Assembly: GCA_944326445.1 (NCBI GenBank)
Contig: CALVDZ010000006.1
Location: forward strand, 1-64,000
Length of the DNA stretch: 64,000 bases
Reading direction: 5' to 3'
Source: an uncultured Helicobacter sp.
GTDB lineage: Bacteria; Campylobacterota; Campylobacteria; Campylobacterales; Helicobacteraceae
Under the pieces are notes generated by a model. The model ran no database searches, was not told where the DNA came from, and was given only the letters and a program-made list of their open reading frames with translations. Of the stretch, positions 32,883-41,627 are shown piece by piece. The translations under genes and the position numbers were made by a program. The number at the start of each line of letters is the position of its first letter. The first letter of the stretch is position 1.

Positions 32883-34172
32883 ATGCCGTGGTATAAAGAT
32901 CCACTTTTTGGTATCGTCCTCCTCTTTCTCATCATCGCCATCATCGGCGCCATAGACTTCATCCGCAATCGTCTAAAGGAGCGCAGACGCACGCACTCGC
33001 TAGAAAATCTCAAAAAGTCTTATGAATTTTTGGGTATCAAAGACGGGGTGGAGGAGTTTTTGAGGCTCAACCAAAACGCCACGCCCACGCTAGAATTTAT
33101 CGCCCAAGCCTATATCCAAAGCGGCAATCTCCAAGAGGCTATCAAAATCTATACGAGCATACTCAACTCCACTGCAGCCCCGCAGGACAAGGAGCGTATC
33201 CTCTACGCACTAGGCGTGGCGCATTTTCAGGCGGGGTTTTTGCAGCGGGCTAAAAACACCTTTTTAGAGATTCTCAAAAACTCCCCTAGGGATTCTGCAA
33301 GCCTGCTGTATCTGCTGCGCGTGTATGAAAAGCTCAATGAATACCAAAACGCCATCGATGTGGTGGATTGCCTGCAAGAGATCTATGAGCAATCGGGCAA
33401 TATCGATGATACCAAATACTTAGAATCTCTCGAGCAAAATCGCGCGTATCTGCGGACTATGCACCTCTTTGGCGATGAGAAAATGTCCTTTGAGGACAAA
33501 ATAGCCGAGCTTGAAACCCTGCGCGAGCGGTTTATGAGGCTTGAAAAAAGCATTTTGGTGTATTACAAACACTACAATCTCGCGCTGTTTTGGCAAAAAG
33601 CCCAAGAGTCGCGCAATATCGAGAATCTGCTTGATGTTTTTTGGCGCACTCCCGATACAGAAATCCCCGTTGAAATCCTCACAAACCCAAAAATCATCGA
33701 AGTGTATAAGGCGCGCGGGCTTATAGAATCTAGTGCCACAGGCGGCGTGATAGAATCTAGCGAATCTCAGCAAAGAGATTCTGGATTTGTATGTGCGCGA
33801 AGCGGAGTGAGTGGGGATTTACTCCCCGCGAGCGATAAGCAAGAGCGCAGCTCTTGCAATGAAATAATAGAATCTAGTGCCACAGGCGGCGTGATAGAAT
33901 CTAGCGAATCTCAGCAAGCCCTAGATTCTGTAAATAAAGGCTTTGCAAATAAAGGCGCGGTGTGTGCGAAGTTTGAGCTAGAGGCGGTGCGACTGCTGCG
34001 CACCCACACGCCTTTTAATGCGGATTTGCACTTTGAGTATCGCTGCAGTGAGTGCAAGGAGATTTTCCCGCTTGAGAGCCACCGCTGCCCCACTTGCAAC
34101 GCCCTGCTAAGCTTTGAGGTGCTGTGCTCGGTGCGAGAGAGTAGAAATGAAGCGCGTTACTCTCTATTGTGA
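32883..34172 (+). CDS. Membrane-anchored TPR protein (HP0660-type) with in-frame repeat insertion
   Basis: About 429 residues from the ATG at 32883, 1 bp after the previous stop. It has one N-terminal membrane helix (LFGIVLLFLIIAIIGAI), TPR-like helices from 60 to 240, and a C-terminal zinc-ribbon-like segment (YRCSECKEIFPLESHRCPTCNALL). Residues about 280-345 are foreign: 33723-33773 is repeated at 33867-33917 (17 codons), and between the copies lies element A, translated in frame (CARSGVSGDLLPASDKQERSS). It resembles the LapB/YciM plan. It overlaps rnhA by 26 bp. Confidence 0.85.
   Translation: MPWYKDPLFGIVLLFLIIAIIGAIDFIRNRLKERRRTHSLENLKKSYEFLGIKDGVEEFLRLNQNATPTLEFIAQAYIQSGNLQEAIKIYTSILNSTAAPQDKERILYALGVAHFQAGFLQRAKNTFLEILKNSPRDSASLLYLLRVYEKLNEYQNAIDVVDCLQEIYEQSGNIDDTKYLESLEQNRAYLRTMHLFGDEKMSFEDKIAELETLRERFMRLEKSILVYYKHYNLALFWQKAQESRNIENLLDVFWRTPDTEIPVEILTNPKIIEVYKARGLIESSATGGVIESSESQQRDSGFVCARSGVSGDLLPASDKQERSSCNEIIESSATGGVIESSESQQALDSVNKGFANKGAVCAKFELEAVRLLRTHTPFNADLHFEYRCSECKEIFPLESHRCPTCNALLSFEVLCSVRESRNEARYSLL
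33723..33917 (+). repeat. 51-bp direct repeats flanking element A inside a coding region
   Basis: The 51 bases at 33723-33773 recur exactly at 33867-33917 (period 144 bp, a multiple of three). Element A copy 4 in reverse orientation occupies 33789-33859 between them (TGTATGTGCGCG, GGGGATTTACTCCCC, AAGAGCGCAGCTCTT). All of it stays in the reading frame of the TPR gene and contains no stop. Confidence 0.9.
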
Positions 34173-34575
34173 TGGCTCCTCGCTGGGCAATCCGGGTGCG
34201 GGCGGCTGGTGCGGGATTTTAGAGTTTAAAGCCACGCGCAAAATCCTAAGCGGGGGCGAGGCACACACGACAAACAATCGTATGGAGCTCCAAGCCGTCA
34301 TATCCTCGCTAGAAGCACTCAAAGAGCCCTGTTGCGTGGAGATTTATAGCGATTCTAGATATGTGTGTGAGGGAATCAATGTGTGGCTAAAAAACTGGGT
34401 GGCAAAGGATTTTGCCAAAGTCAAAAACCCCGATTTGTGGCGGCGGTATCTCGAGGTATCGCGCAGCCACACAATCCACGCGCATTGGATCAAAGGGCAC
34501 TCTGGTATCGCGCTCAATGAGGAATGCGACAAAATCGCCAAAAGCGAGGCGATGAAGTTTTTGCGCTCTGAGTGA
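34147..34575 (+). CDS. rnhA: Ribonuclease HI
   Basis: 142 residues from the ATG at 34147 (MKRVTLYCDGSSLGNPG). Catalytic acids are visible: Asp in YCDGSS, Glu in TTNNRMELQA, Asp in IYSDSRYVCEG, and the late Asp in NEECDKIAKSE after HWIKGHSG. It degrades the RNA strand of RNA-DNA hybrids. The start lies inside the end of the upstream TPR gene (26-bp overlap), as in H. pylori. In H. pylori rnc and aroC follow; here a repeat-rich spacer follows instead. Confidence 0.96.
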   Translation: MKRVTLYCDGSSLGNPGAGGWCGILEFKATRKILSGGEAHTTNNRMELQAVISSLEALKEPCCVEIYSDSRYVCEGINVWLKNWVAKDFAKVKNPDLWRRYLEVSRSHTIHAHWIKGHSGIALNEECDKIAKSEAMKFLRSE

Positions 34576-35202
34576 TGGGATTAGAGAATCTAAAATCGTG
34601 TGTTTGTGGCGACAAAGCAAGGCTTCTTTAGAAAACGAAGTTTCTTTAGTAATCCTAAAATTTCTGGCAAGCCAAGCGCGGAGCGTAAAGAAAATACAGA
34701 ATCTAAAAAAGGCTTAGAATCTGGCCTTTGAGATTCTAAAACAATTACAATCTCACTCGATAGATTCAGAATCTAAATAACTTACACAATCCACAACGCC
34801 AAAAAACCTCATCAAGGCTTTGCCAAGTATCAATAATATGCGCGTAAGCGTAACAAAAAAAGCGGTGCTTTATTCTTTTTGGGGCTTTGAGAGTGCGGGG
34901 AGAGGGAAACCTTTTTTGCGACAAAACAATACACAGAATCTAAAGAAAATCCAAAAAGCACAGAATCTAAAAGAGATTCAGAATCTATCGAATTAAATTG
35001 TGTAATTGTTTTAGAATCCCAATCATCGGAGTAGATTTTAAGCCTAAACAATGCGTGTGAGCGTGCGCGTAAATAGGTGCATAAGTGAGATACAAGTCAG
35101 AAAATGCTAGGATTGCCTCAAAGATTCTATATAAAGAAAGCGTTTGTGGGGCTGCGTGTCTAATGTATGTCGCGCGCCGCACTCATCGCTTAGGAGGCAG
35201 GA
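34576..35202. repeat. Non-coding spacer with AGAATCT words, element B and module C
   Basis: No gene is supported in these 627 bp. At least six exact AGAATCT/AGATTCT words occur. Element B (forward) lies at 34766-34850. Module C at 34861-34917 (GCGGTGCTTTATTCTTTTTG, then GAGAGTGCGGGGAGAGG) recurs in reverse at 61009-61063, and the word AAACGAAGTTTCTTTAG (34637) recurs at 61498. AGGAGG near the end is the ribosome-binding site of the SMR gene. Confidence 0.75.
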
Positions 35203-35631
35203 ATGCAAAGCAGAATATTGCAAAACAGGGCGTTTGCGTGGGGGTTTCTCATCGCAGCGATTGTGTTAGAGGTTAGCGGTGTGAGTATGCTCAAAGTGAT
35301 ACAAGATCCATTGCTAAGCAAAATCGCTATGCTCGCCTTTATCAATGTGTCCTATGTGCTGATGGCTCTCGCACTGCTTAATATCGCGCTTGGCGTGGCA
35401 TACTCGGTGTGGGAGATCGTGGGGCTTGTGGGGATTTTGCTCATCAATTTTGTGTTTTTTAACCCCGAGCTTGAGGCGTATCAATACATAGGCATTGGTA
35501 TAGGATTTGTGGGGATTGTCTGCGTGATTTTGGGAGAGAAGCACGAGGAAGACGCGCTAGATACACACGATACCCCCACAGGGCGCGATAGCACCACTGC
35601 TCATCACGCCACTCTCACTAAGGAGCGATGA
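35203..35631 (+). CDS. SMR-family subunit, MdtJ-like
   Basis: 142 residues with four membrane helices. WGFLIAAIVLEVSGVSMLK holds the conserved helix-1 Glu, and NIALGVAYSVWEIVGLVGI closely matches the MdtJ helix-3 region. MdtJI of E. coli exports spermidine. An extra hydrophilic tail (about 30 residues) follows the last helix. TAGGAGG gives a strong start. It overlaps the partner gene by 4 bp. The polyamine role is inference from family. Confidence 0.82.
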   Translation: MQSRILQNRAFAWGFLIAAIVLEVSGVSMLKVIQDPLLSKIAMLAFINVSYVLMALALLNIALGVAYSVWEIVGLVGILLINFVFFNPELEAYQYIGIGIGFVGIVCVILGEKHEEDALDTHDTPTGRDSTTAHHATLTKER

Positions 35632-35945
35632 TGGGATTTTTGTGTATTGTGCTCTCTGGCATATTAGATGTGTTTGCCAACCTCGCTTTGCAAAAATCCA
35701 ATGGCTTTAGAGATCTCAAATGGGGGCTTTTGGCGTTGGTGCTTGTGGATGGGGCGTTTTTGCTCCTCTCCTTTGCGGTGTCGTGGTATGGGATCAAGCT
35801 GCCTATTGCCTACACGCTTTGGGGGGCTGTGGGTGTGCTGGGCTCGGTGGCTGGGGCGTATTATTTTTTTAGACAGAGTCTAAAGCCTATCGGGTATTTT
35901 GGCATAGTGCTTGTCATCGTGGCAGTGGGGCTGCTCAATAGCTAG
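35628..35945 (+). CDS. SMR-family subunit, MdtI-like, with Asp in place of the helix-1 Glu
   Basis: 105 residues, four helices. LSGILDVFANLALQKSNGFRD aligns with the MdtI start AIVLEIVANIFLKFSDGF, so the membrane Glu needed for proton coupling is Asp here. KLPIAYTLWGAVGVLGSVAGA is the helix-3 signature. The partner MdtJ-like subunit keeps its Glu. The two are coupled through a 4-bp overlap and probably make one asymmetric exporter. Confidence 0.8.
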   Translation: MMGFLCIVLSGILDVFANLALQKSNGFRDLKWGLLALVLVDGAFLLLSFAVSWYGIKLPIAYTLWGAVGVLGSVAGAYYFFRQSLKPIGYFGIVLVIVAVGLLNS

Positions 35946-36141
35946 GTTTGGACGCCCCTTGTCGCTGCAAATGCGAGTGAAACAAAAGCGCAGTGCCCCA
36001 ATACAGAATCTAGCCCATCTGCATTCCCCCGCCCTTGAGCCACGCCTTATGCCAACCCTTAATTCCTCCTTAAACTTTTTGTGCTAAGATTCGCGCCAAA
36101 CTTCTTTTTACAACCACTCCAAACACGATTAAGGGACAAAG

Positions 36142-36798
36142 GTGCTTGATTGGGATTTTATCTTTAGCCATATGTATCTGTTTTATGACGCCTTTTGGCT
36201 CACGCTCAAAATTGCCGCGCTCGGGATAGCCCTAGCCGTGATGGTGGGCTTTGTGTGCGCGCTTTTGCTCTCTTTTAAACCTATCCCTATCCTCTCCCCC
36301 ATAAGTGCGCTCTATGTGCAGATAGCGCGCAATACCCCGCTGCTTATTCAGCTATTTTTCCTGTATTTTGGCTTGAGCAAAATGGGGCTAGCTCTAAGCG
36401 CGTTTTGGTGTGCGATTATAGGCGTGGCGTTTTTGGGCGGTGGGTATATGTGCGAGTCCTTTCGCGCAGGATTGCAGAGCGTGGGCAAACCACAGATAGA
36501 ATCCGCCCTAAGTATGGGCTTATCGCGCCCCCATATCGTGCGCTATGTGATCCTCCCCCAAGCCCTAGGCGTGTGTATGCCCTCCCTCGCGGCAAATGTG
36601 ATATTCCTCATCAAAGAAACTTCGGTGGTGGGGATTATCGCGCTTGCGGATATTTTGTATGTGAGCAAAGATATCATTATGCTCTATGCTAAGACTTATG
36701 AGGCGCTCTTTATGCTCTTATGCGCGTATCTTATTATCCTTTTGCCCCTCTCATTTGTCTTTAGCCTCATAGAATCTCGCCTCAAACAAAGGCTCTAA
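36142..36798 (+). CDS. glnP: Polar amino-acid ABC transporter permease
   Basis: 218 residues, about five membrane helices, with the His/Glu/Gln/Arg-type permease features IARNTPLLIQLFFLYFGLSKMGLAL and the EAA loop SVGKPQIESALSMGLSRPHIVRYVILPQALG. It starts at a GTG preceded by AAGGGACAAA. Four bases separate it from a second permease gene, and the ATPase follows. The substrate is probably a polar amino acid such as glutamine or glutamate, by analogy to H. pylori HP1169-HP1172. Confidence 0.9.
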   Translation: MLDWDFIFSHMYLFYDAFWLTLKIAALGIALAVMVGFVCALLLSFKPIPILSPISALYVQIARNTPLLIQLFFLYFGLSKMGLALSAFWCAIIGVAFLGGGYMCESFRAGLQSVGKPQIESALSMGLSRPHIVRYVILPQALGVCMPSLAANVIFLIKETSVVGIIALADILYVSKDIIMLYAKTYEALFMLLCAYLIILLPLSFVFSLIESRLKQRL

Positions 36799-36801
36799 GC
36801 G

Positions 36802-37458
36802 ATGCTAGATTCACTCTTTAGCCTAACCAACCTCTATCGCCTGCTTGAGGGGCTAGGGCTCACGCTTTTTATCGCGCTTGTGTCTATCACACTTTCTATC
36901 GTCTTTGGCTCATTAGTGGGGCTGTGTATGCTCACGCGCTCCATACTTGTGCGCGCACTCTGTCGGCTATACTTAGAGTTCGTGCGTATCGTGCCCATTT
37001 TGGCGCTGCTGTATGTGTTTTACTTCGGGCTGCCCCAAGCCCTAGATATCGATATCAATAATATCCTCGTGGGCATTGTCGTCTTTAGCCTCTGGGGGAG
37101 CGCGGAGATGGCGGATTTGGTGCGCGGGGCGTTTAGCTCTATCAGCGCACACCAAAGGGAATCTGCCCTAAGTCTAGGGCTTAGCTGGATTCACACACAA
37201 GCCTTTGTCATCTTACCCCAAGCCACCGCGCGCCTACTGCCCGGGAGTATCAATCTCTTCACACGCATTATCAAAACCACTTCACTCCTGCTCTTTATCG
37301 GTGTGGGCGATGTGTTTTTTATCGCGCGCCAAATCATCGAGGCAAACCACGCCATCCCAAGCGCACCATTTATCATCTATGGGCTGCTGCTTATGCTCTA
37401 TTTTGTGCTCTGCTACCCGCTCTCCTATCTCGCCAAACGCTTAGAATCTAAACATTAA
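36802..37458 (+). CDS. Polar amino-acid ABC transporter permease, second subunit
   Basis: 218 residues, same family as the preceding gene: LEFVRIVPILALLYVFYFGLP and the EAA loop SISAHQRESALSLGLSWIHTQAFVILPQATARLLPG. The two permeases probably form a heterodimer in the inner membrane. Gene spacing (4 bp before, 10 bp after) supports one operon with the ATPase. Confidence 0.9.
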   Translation: MLDSLFSLTNLYRLLEGLGLTLFIALVSITLSIVFGSLVGLCMLTRSILVRALCRLYLEFVRIVPILALLYVFYFGLPQALDIDINNILVGIVVFSLWGSAEMADLVRGAFSSISAHQRESALSLGLSWIHTQAFVILPQATARLLPGSINLFTRIIKTTSLLLFIGVGDVFFIARQIIEANHAIPSAPFIIYGLLLMLYFVLCYPLSYLAKRLESKH

Positions 37459-37468
37459 AGGGGATATT

Positions 37469-38215
37469 ATGCTCACAATCCACAATCTGACTAAACGCTA
37501 CGATGACCATCTCGTGCTTGAGGGCATCAGTCTAGAAGTGCAAAAGGGCGAGGTGGTAACGCTCCTAGGACCTAGTGGCTGTGGCAAAAGCACGCTTTTA
37601 CGCTGTATCAATGGGCTAGAACCAACCCAAGGTGGGGAAATCTACCTAGAATCCACCCAAATCAACACGCCCAAAACCAATTGGAGCAAAATCCGCCAAG
37701 AAATCGGTATGGTGTTCCAAAACTACGAGCTATTCCCCCACCTTAGCGTGGAGCAAAATATCCTACTGGGACCGCTTAAAGTGCAAAAGCGCGCCAAAGA
37801 CGAGGTGCTAGAGCTCGCCCATAGCCTGCTAAAACGCGTGGGATTAGAATCTAAGACAAAAGCCTATCCCAAAATGCTAAGCGGCGGGCAAAAGCAGCGC
37901 GTAGCAATCGTGCGCGCGCTGTGTATGAATCCAAAGATTATGCTCTTTGATGAGATCACTGCCTCGCTCGATCCCGAGATGGTGCGTGAAGTGCTCGATG
38001 TGGTGCTAGAGCTCGCCGATGAGGGTATGACGATGCTCATCGTTACGCACGAGATGGGCTTTGCAAAGGCGGTGAGTGACAAAATCGTGTTTTTAGATTC
38101 TGGCAAGATCATAGAATCTAGCGCGCCACAGGAGTTTTTTACCAACCCCAAAACCCCCCGTGCCAAAAGCTTCCTAAAGTCGTTTGACTTCAAGCGCAAG
38201 CATCATAGTGCGTAG
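37469..38215 (+). CDS. glnQ: Polar amino-acid ABC transporter ATP-binding protein
   Basis: 248 residues with Walker A GPSGCGKSTLLRC (about 34-46), Q-loop VFQNYELFPHLSV, signature LSGGQKQRVAIVRAL, Walker B IMLFDEITASLDPEM (Glu-Ile instead of Glu-Pro), and H-loop VTHEMGFA. This is the typical GlnQ/HisP type. No periplasmic binding-protein gene follows, although glnH follows glnQ in H. pylori, so the solute-binding partner must be encoded elsewhere. Confidence 0.93.
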   Translation: MLTIHNLTKRYDDHLVLEGISLEVQKGEVVTLLGPSGCGKSTLLRCINGLEPTQGGEIYLESTQINTPKTNWSKIRQEIGMVFQNYELFPHLSVEQNILLGPLKVQKRAKDEVLELAHSLLKRVGLESKTKAYPKMLSGGQKQRVAIVRALCMNPKIMLFDEITASLDPEMVREVLDVVLELADEGMTMLIVTHEMGFAKAVSDKIVFLDSGKIIESSAPQEFFTNPKTPRAKSFLKSFDFKRKHHSA

Positions 38216-38258
38216 GCGATTTGGCTATGTGTGTGAGTGTGTTTGGCTCTTTGTGTGG

Positions 38259-39029
38259 CTAGCTTTTGTTTGATCCTTTGTGTGGCATCGTGTGGGGCAT
38301 ACCCTTGCCGCCGATATGTGCGATACTGCCATCGGGATTGACTTCATAAGCCTGCCCAAAGCCCTTGACAAAGCGCCCCTGCCCAAAATGCACGCGCACG
38401 AGATGAAAATCTAGCATACCCCGCACCGCAGAGACGCCTCCGCCCTTGCCCACGCGGGATTCAAAGCTATCATAGACTTTTTCAAAGTGCGCATCGCGTG
38501 GCAAAAACTCCACGCTCACATCGTAGGTGAGCCTTTTGCGCGCTAGGAGCATTTGGGATTCTTTCTCATCTTGGATAAACATCACTTGGGCGCGCTTGGG
38601 GTTTGCCTTGAGATTGGCAAAGTGCTGGGCTACCTCGCTAATGTAGAGATAATACGCCCCCTCATAGCGCAGCAGGGGCGAGTAGCTAAGATGGGGGAGA
38701 TTGTCTAGTGAGAGTGAGGCGAGTAAGATGGAGTTAAAAGTGTCTTTAAAAGATTCTATCTCTTTGGCTATGTCCTCAGTCTGCGCGCTCTTTTGTGCCT
38801 CTAAGCCTGTGCAAAGCGCGATGATGGCGTTTTTGTAGTCCGATGGTTGCGTGGGAGTGGGAAAGGGCGCAAACACCTCCGTGCCATCTGCGAGGATACT
38901 TAGCCCATCAGTGCTCACATTGGTGAGCTTTGCCTCTTTGGCTTGGAATCCGCCATAGCGGCTCACAAGTGCCTTGAGCTCGCCTGTGTGGTGCTCGTTC
39001 ATATGTGTCAAAATACTCTCAAGATTCAT
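38259..39029 (-). CDS. hugZ: HugZ-type heme oxygenase
   Basis: 256 residues from the ATG at 39029, preceded by AAAAGGAGTG; a start 24 bp upstream lacks this spacing. MNLESILTHMNEHHTGELKALV, DYKNAIIALC, FNSILLASLSLDNLPHLSYSPLL, YYLYISEVAQHFANLKANP and the C-terminal FVKGFGQAYEVN...GGKGMPH match HugZ of H. pylori, including the C-terminal His region that binds heme. It opens heme to release iron. It stands alone on the minus strand between two plus-strand regions. Confidence 0.93.
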   Translation of the reverse strand: MNLESILTHMNEHHTGELKALVSRYGGFQAKEAKLTNVSTDGLSILADGTEVFAPFPTPTQPSDYKNAIIALCTGLEAQKSAQTEDIAKEIESFKDTFNSILLASLSLDNLPHLSYSPLLRYEGAYYLYISEVAQHFANLKANPKRAQVMFIQDEKESQMLLARKRLTYDVSVEFLPRDAHFEKVYDSFESRVGKGGGVSAVRGMLDFHLVRVHFGQGRFVKGFGQAYEVNPDGSIAHIGGKGMPHTMPHKGSNKS

Positions 39030-39053
39030 AAACACTCCTTTTAGTAGTCTCAA

Positions 39054-39105
39054 AAATCACATTATAACATAAACTAAAAATAATATACATTCTTATTTTA
39101 AGGCT
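39054..39105 (-). promoter_or_regulatory. hugZ promoter region with possible Fur-type AT-rich box
   Basis: On the minus strand TATAAT (complement of 39061-39066) lies about 32 bp before the ATG. Upstream of it an AT-rich stretch (39073-39100) includes AATAATATACATTCTTATT, a loose inverted repeat that resembles Campylobacterota Fur sites. Iron control is known for hugZ in related species, so a Fur site is plausible but unproven. Confidence 0.35.
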
Positions 39106-39576
39106 TTAAAGATGTGGTTGCTTAGATTCTGTCTTAGATTTTGGATTCAAAGACAGAATCTATCTTTTCAGAATCTAAGCAATTTACAGAATCTAGCCCA
39201 ACAGATTCACAAACACACAATCAAGATTCACACAAGCCAAATTCTAAAACAAGCGCAGAATCTAAAAGAGATTTAGAATCTAGGGTATTTATAGAATCTA
39301 CTCCAACAGATTCAGAATTTAAAACACTTACAGAACCCACGACTTCAAAAAATCTTAACAAGGCTTTGTCAAATATCAATAATGGGTGCATAAGTGCAAG
39401 TCGAGCAGAATCTAAAGATTCTAAAGCTTTAGATTCTGCCATTTTTGCAATTGCGCTTAGGCCTTGCGCTACCGCGCCCCATTATTTTATTTGGCAAAGC
39501 CTTGCACAAAGTTTTTTGAAGTTGCAGATTCTGTAGATTGCTTAGATTCTATAGTGTGTTCTGATAGAATCTTTGG
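39106..39576. repeat. AGAATCT-dense block with inverted pair of element B
   Basis: About twelve exact AGAATCT/AGATTCT words lie within roughly 430 bp. Element B forward occupies 39308-39400 and its inverted copy about 39462-39552, so the block can fold back on itself. An open frame across it (39141-39536) encodes only Glu-Ser/Asp-Ser/Lys-rich sequence created by the repeated word, so I do not call a gene. Confidence 0.75.
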
Positions 39577-39738
39577 TTTATAGAAAACGCACTAGCCCAA
39601 GCGGCGTTCCTGACGCGGCTACACTAAGAAGCCACAGAATCTCGCTTAAAAGTTGCATGTATGCTCGCGTAAGCGGAGCGAGAGCGGATTCACTCCGCTC
39701 GAGCGATAACAAGTTTTTGCCAAAGCAAAAACTTGCAT
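39577..39738 (-). repeat. Element A copy 5, full-length, reverse
   Basis: Reads in reverse the same module order as copy 2: TTTATAGAAAACGC, GCGTTCCTGACGC, AATCTCGCTTAAAAG, then TGTATGCTCGCG/GCGGAGCGAG, GCGGATTCACTCCGC and CAAGTTTTTGCC...GCAAAAACTTGCA. A short fragment of the last stem recurs at 39780-39803, just ahead of the ankyrin gene. Confidence 0.8.
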
Positions 39739-39826
39739 AATAATAGAATCTAGTCGTGTTTATAGAATCTATAACGATAGCAATTTGCCCTCGCAAACTT
39801 ATCTCAAAACTCTTTGAAGGATTTGT

Positions 39827-41614
39827 ATGGAAGTGCTCATACTTGCTTTTGTCTGCCTCATACTCGCGCCGTTTTTGTTTGTGGCATTACTCAAAAAGGC
39901 GCGAGGATTTAGGACTTTTAGGATTGTGTTTTTTATAGTGATGCTGCTTGCGTATGGGCAGTTTGTCGCGGTGCTCATTGGGACTTTTAGTATGCGCTCA
40001 GGCGGGGCTTCGGGCATACCGCTTGCCCTCTCTACGATGGCTTTGCCCGTGATTTTACTCATCGGTGCGGCGGTGGCAGCCCTGCTGCAAGGCTTTGTAA
40101 TGCTTATCACCAAAAACGACTGCTTCACCCCGCTGCGAGATATGCTCCTAGTTGCCACACCGCCACAGGGCATCTGCGTGTATTTTCGCAGGTTTGATAC
40201 CAATCTCCATAGAGCTCTACTGCAGGACACACAAAGCACGCAAGATCGCTATGAATCTTTGCAAACCAAAGAGGGCACGCAAGCGTGGATACAAAACACA
40301 CAATCCTACCTCAAGCTCTCCACGCGCGAGCGCAAGGCTATCGCCAAGCTCTATGCGCTCTATCAAGCTAAAAATCCCACCACGCCCCTCATCAACCTAA
40401 ATCCCAATAATCAGGAGATTTTTAACCTCGTGCGCGCGTATCTCCCTAGCTCCAATACAGAATCTATCGATGCGGCTAGCTCCTACACCCTAGCCACCAC
40501 TCTCCAATCCTCTCAAACAAGCCAAAGCCTTAAGCGCGGAGTGATAATGCTCGCACTCCTTGTGGCACTGCTCATAGCTAGTGGGCTAATCTATGCGTGG
40601 TATAGATTCTCACCGCACAATCCAAACGCCCTCCTAAACGCCCTAGAAGAAAGAGATTCTCAAAAAGCCCTCTCTCTCATCGCCCAAGGAGCCAAAAACA
40701 AAGACAAAGCCCTGCACCACCTCATACACTACTACACGACGACTGCAGGCTATGGCAAATACGAGATTATGCAAGCTCTTTTAGAATCTGGCGCAAACCC
40801 CAATGCGTTCAAAGGATACACGCTCCTAATGAGTGCCACAGAGCAATGCGACACTAGGGCGGCTAAAATGCTTTTAGAATCTGGGGCGGATGTGAGTTTG
40901 CGCAATGAAAATGGCACTGATGTGCTCTTTTATATCCGATGTGGGGATAGCCAAGCGGGCAGGGAGCTAGCCAATCTCTTGCTGCAATATGGTGCAAACC
41001 CTCTCACAAAGACTGCAGATGGCTACACCGCGCTTTTTTCCATATTGCTCACAGATAATCCCTCCGCCCAAGCCCTCATAAATGCGGGCGCGGATGTGAA
41101 TGCGGTTTTGCGCACACACGATGGCAGCGAGAGACTCCTACAATGAGCCGTATCTAGAGCCAATGCACAAACCATAGAGCTTTTGATACAAAAGGGGGCG
41201 AAGGTGGAGAGAGATGATGTGATACTGCTCTTTAGCGCGCTGCGCAATGAGTATGACAACAACAACGCCCAAATCCTCTCTATGCTCCTAGCCCAAGGCA
41301 TCAATCCCAATAAGCGAGATAGGTATGGTGATTATCCCATTCACAGAGCCCCACTCGCGCAGCTAAAAGCCCTCATAGAGCACGGAGCTGATGTGAATGC
41401 GCGCGATAGCTCGGGCAACACAACGCTGCTATTAAGAATGAAAAACACCTACGATCCCCAAACAATCCTCTATCTCCTAGAATCTGGTGCCGATGTGAAT
41501 CTCGCTAATGATAACGGGGAGAGAGCGAAGGATTTCCTAGAGAATGCGAGGTATAACGCAAGGCAGGAAGACATACAAAAGGTGCGCGAGATCATCGAGG
41601 CAAAGACTCGCTAG
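39827..41614 (+). pseudogene. Membrane protein with ankyrin repeats, interrupted by in-frame TGA at 41144
   Basis: The first 439 residues have three to four membrane helices (residues 1-30, 37-55, 62-85, and about 235-255) and then ankyrin repeats (YGKYEIMQALLESGANPNAF, KMLLESGADVSLRNENG, NLLLQYGANPLTKTADG). A TGA at 41144-41146 interrupts a repeat. The same frame continues without another stop to 41614 with more repeats (AVSRANAQTIELLIQKGAKVE, LIEHGADVNARDSSG, YLLESGADVNLANDNG). A restart at 41183 is possible. It is one gene with a premature stop, or two pieces made by readthrough or reinitiation. A short fragment of element A precedes it. Confidence 0.8.
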
Positions 41615-41627
41615 GGAGCTTAGAATC

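Noticed and set aside
33789..33859. Promoter or terminator inside the TPR gene
   Set aside because: It is a copy of element A translated in frame; no U-tract and no -10 sequence are present.
39141..39536. 131-codon open frame in the AGAATCT block
   Set aside because: Composition is Glu-Ser/Asp-Ser/Lys/Thr created by the repeated word and an inverted element; no ribosome-binding site or domain.
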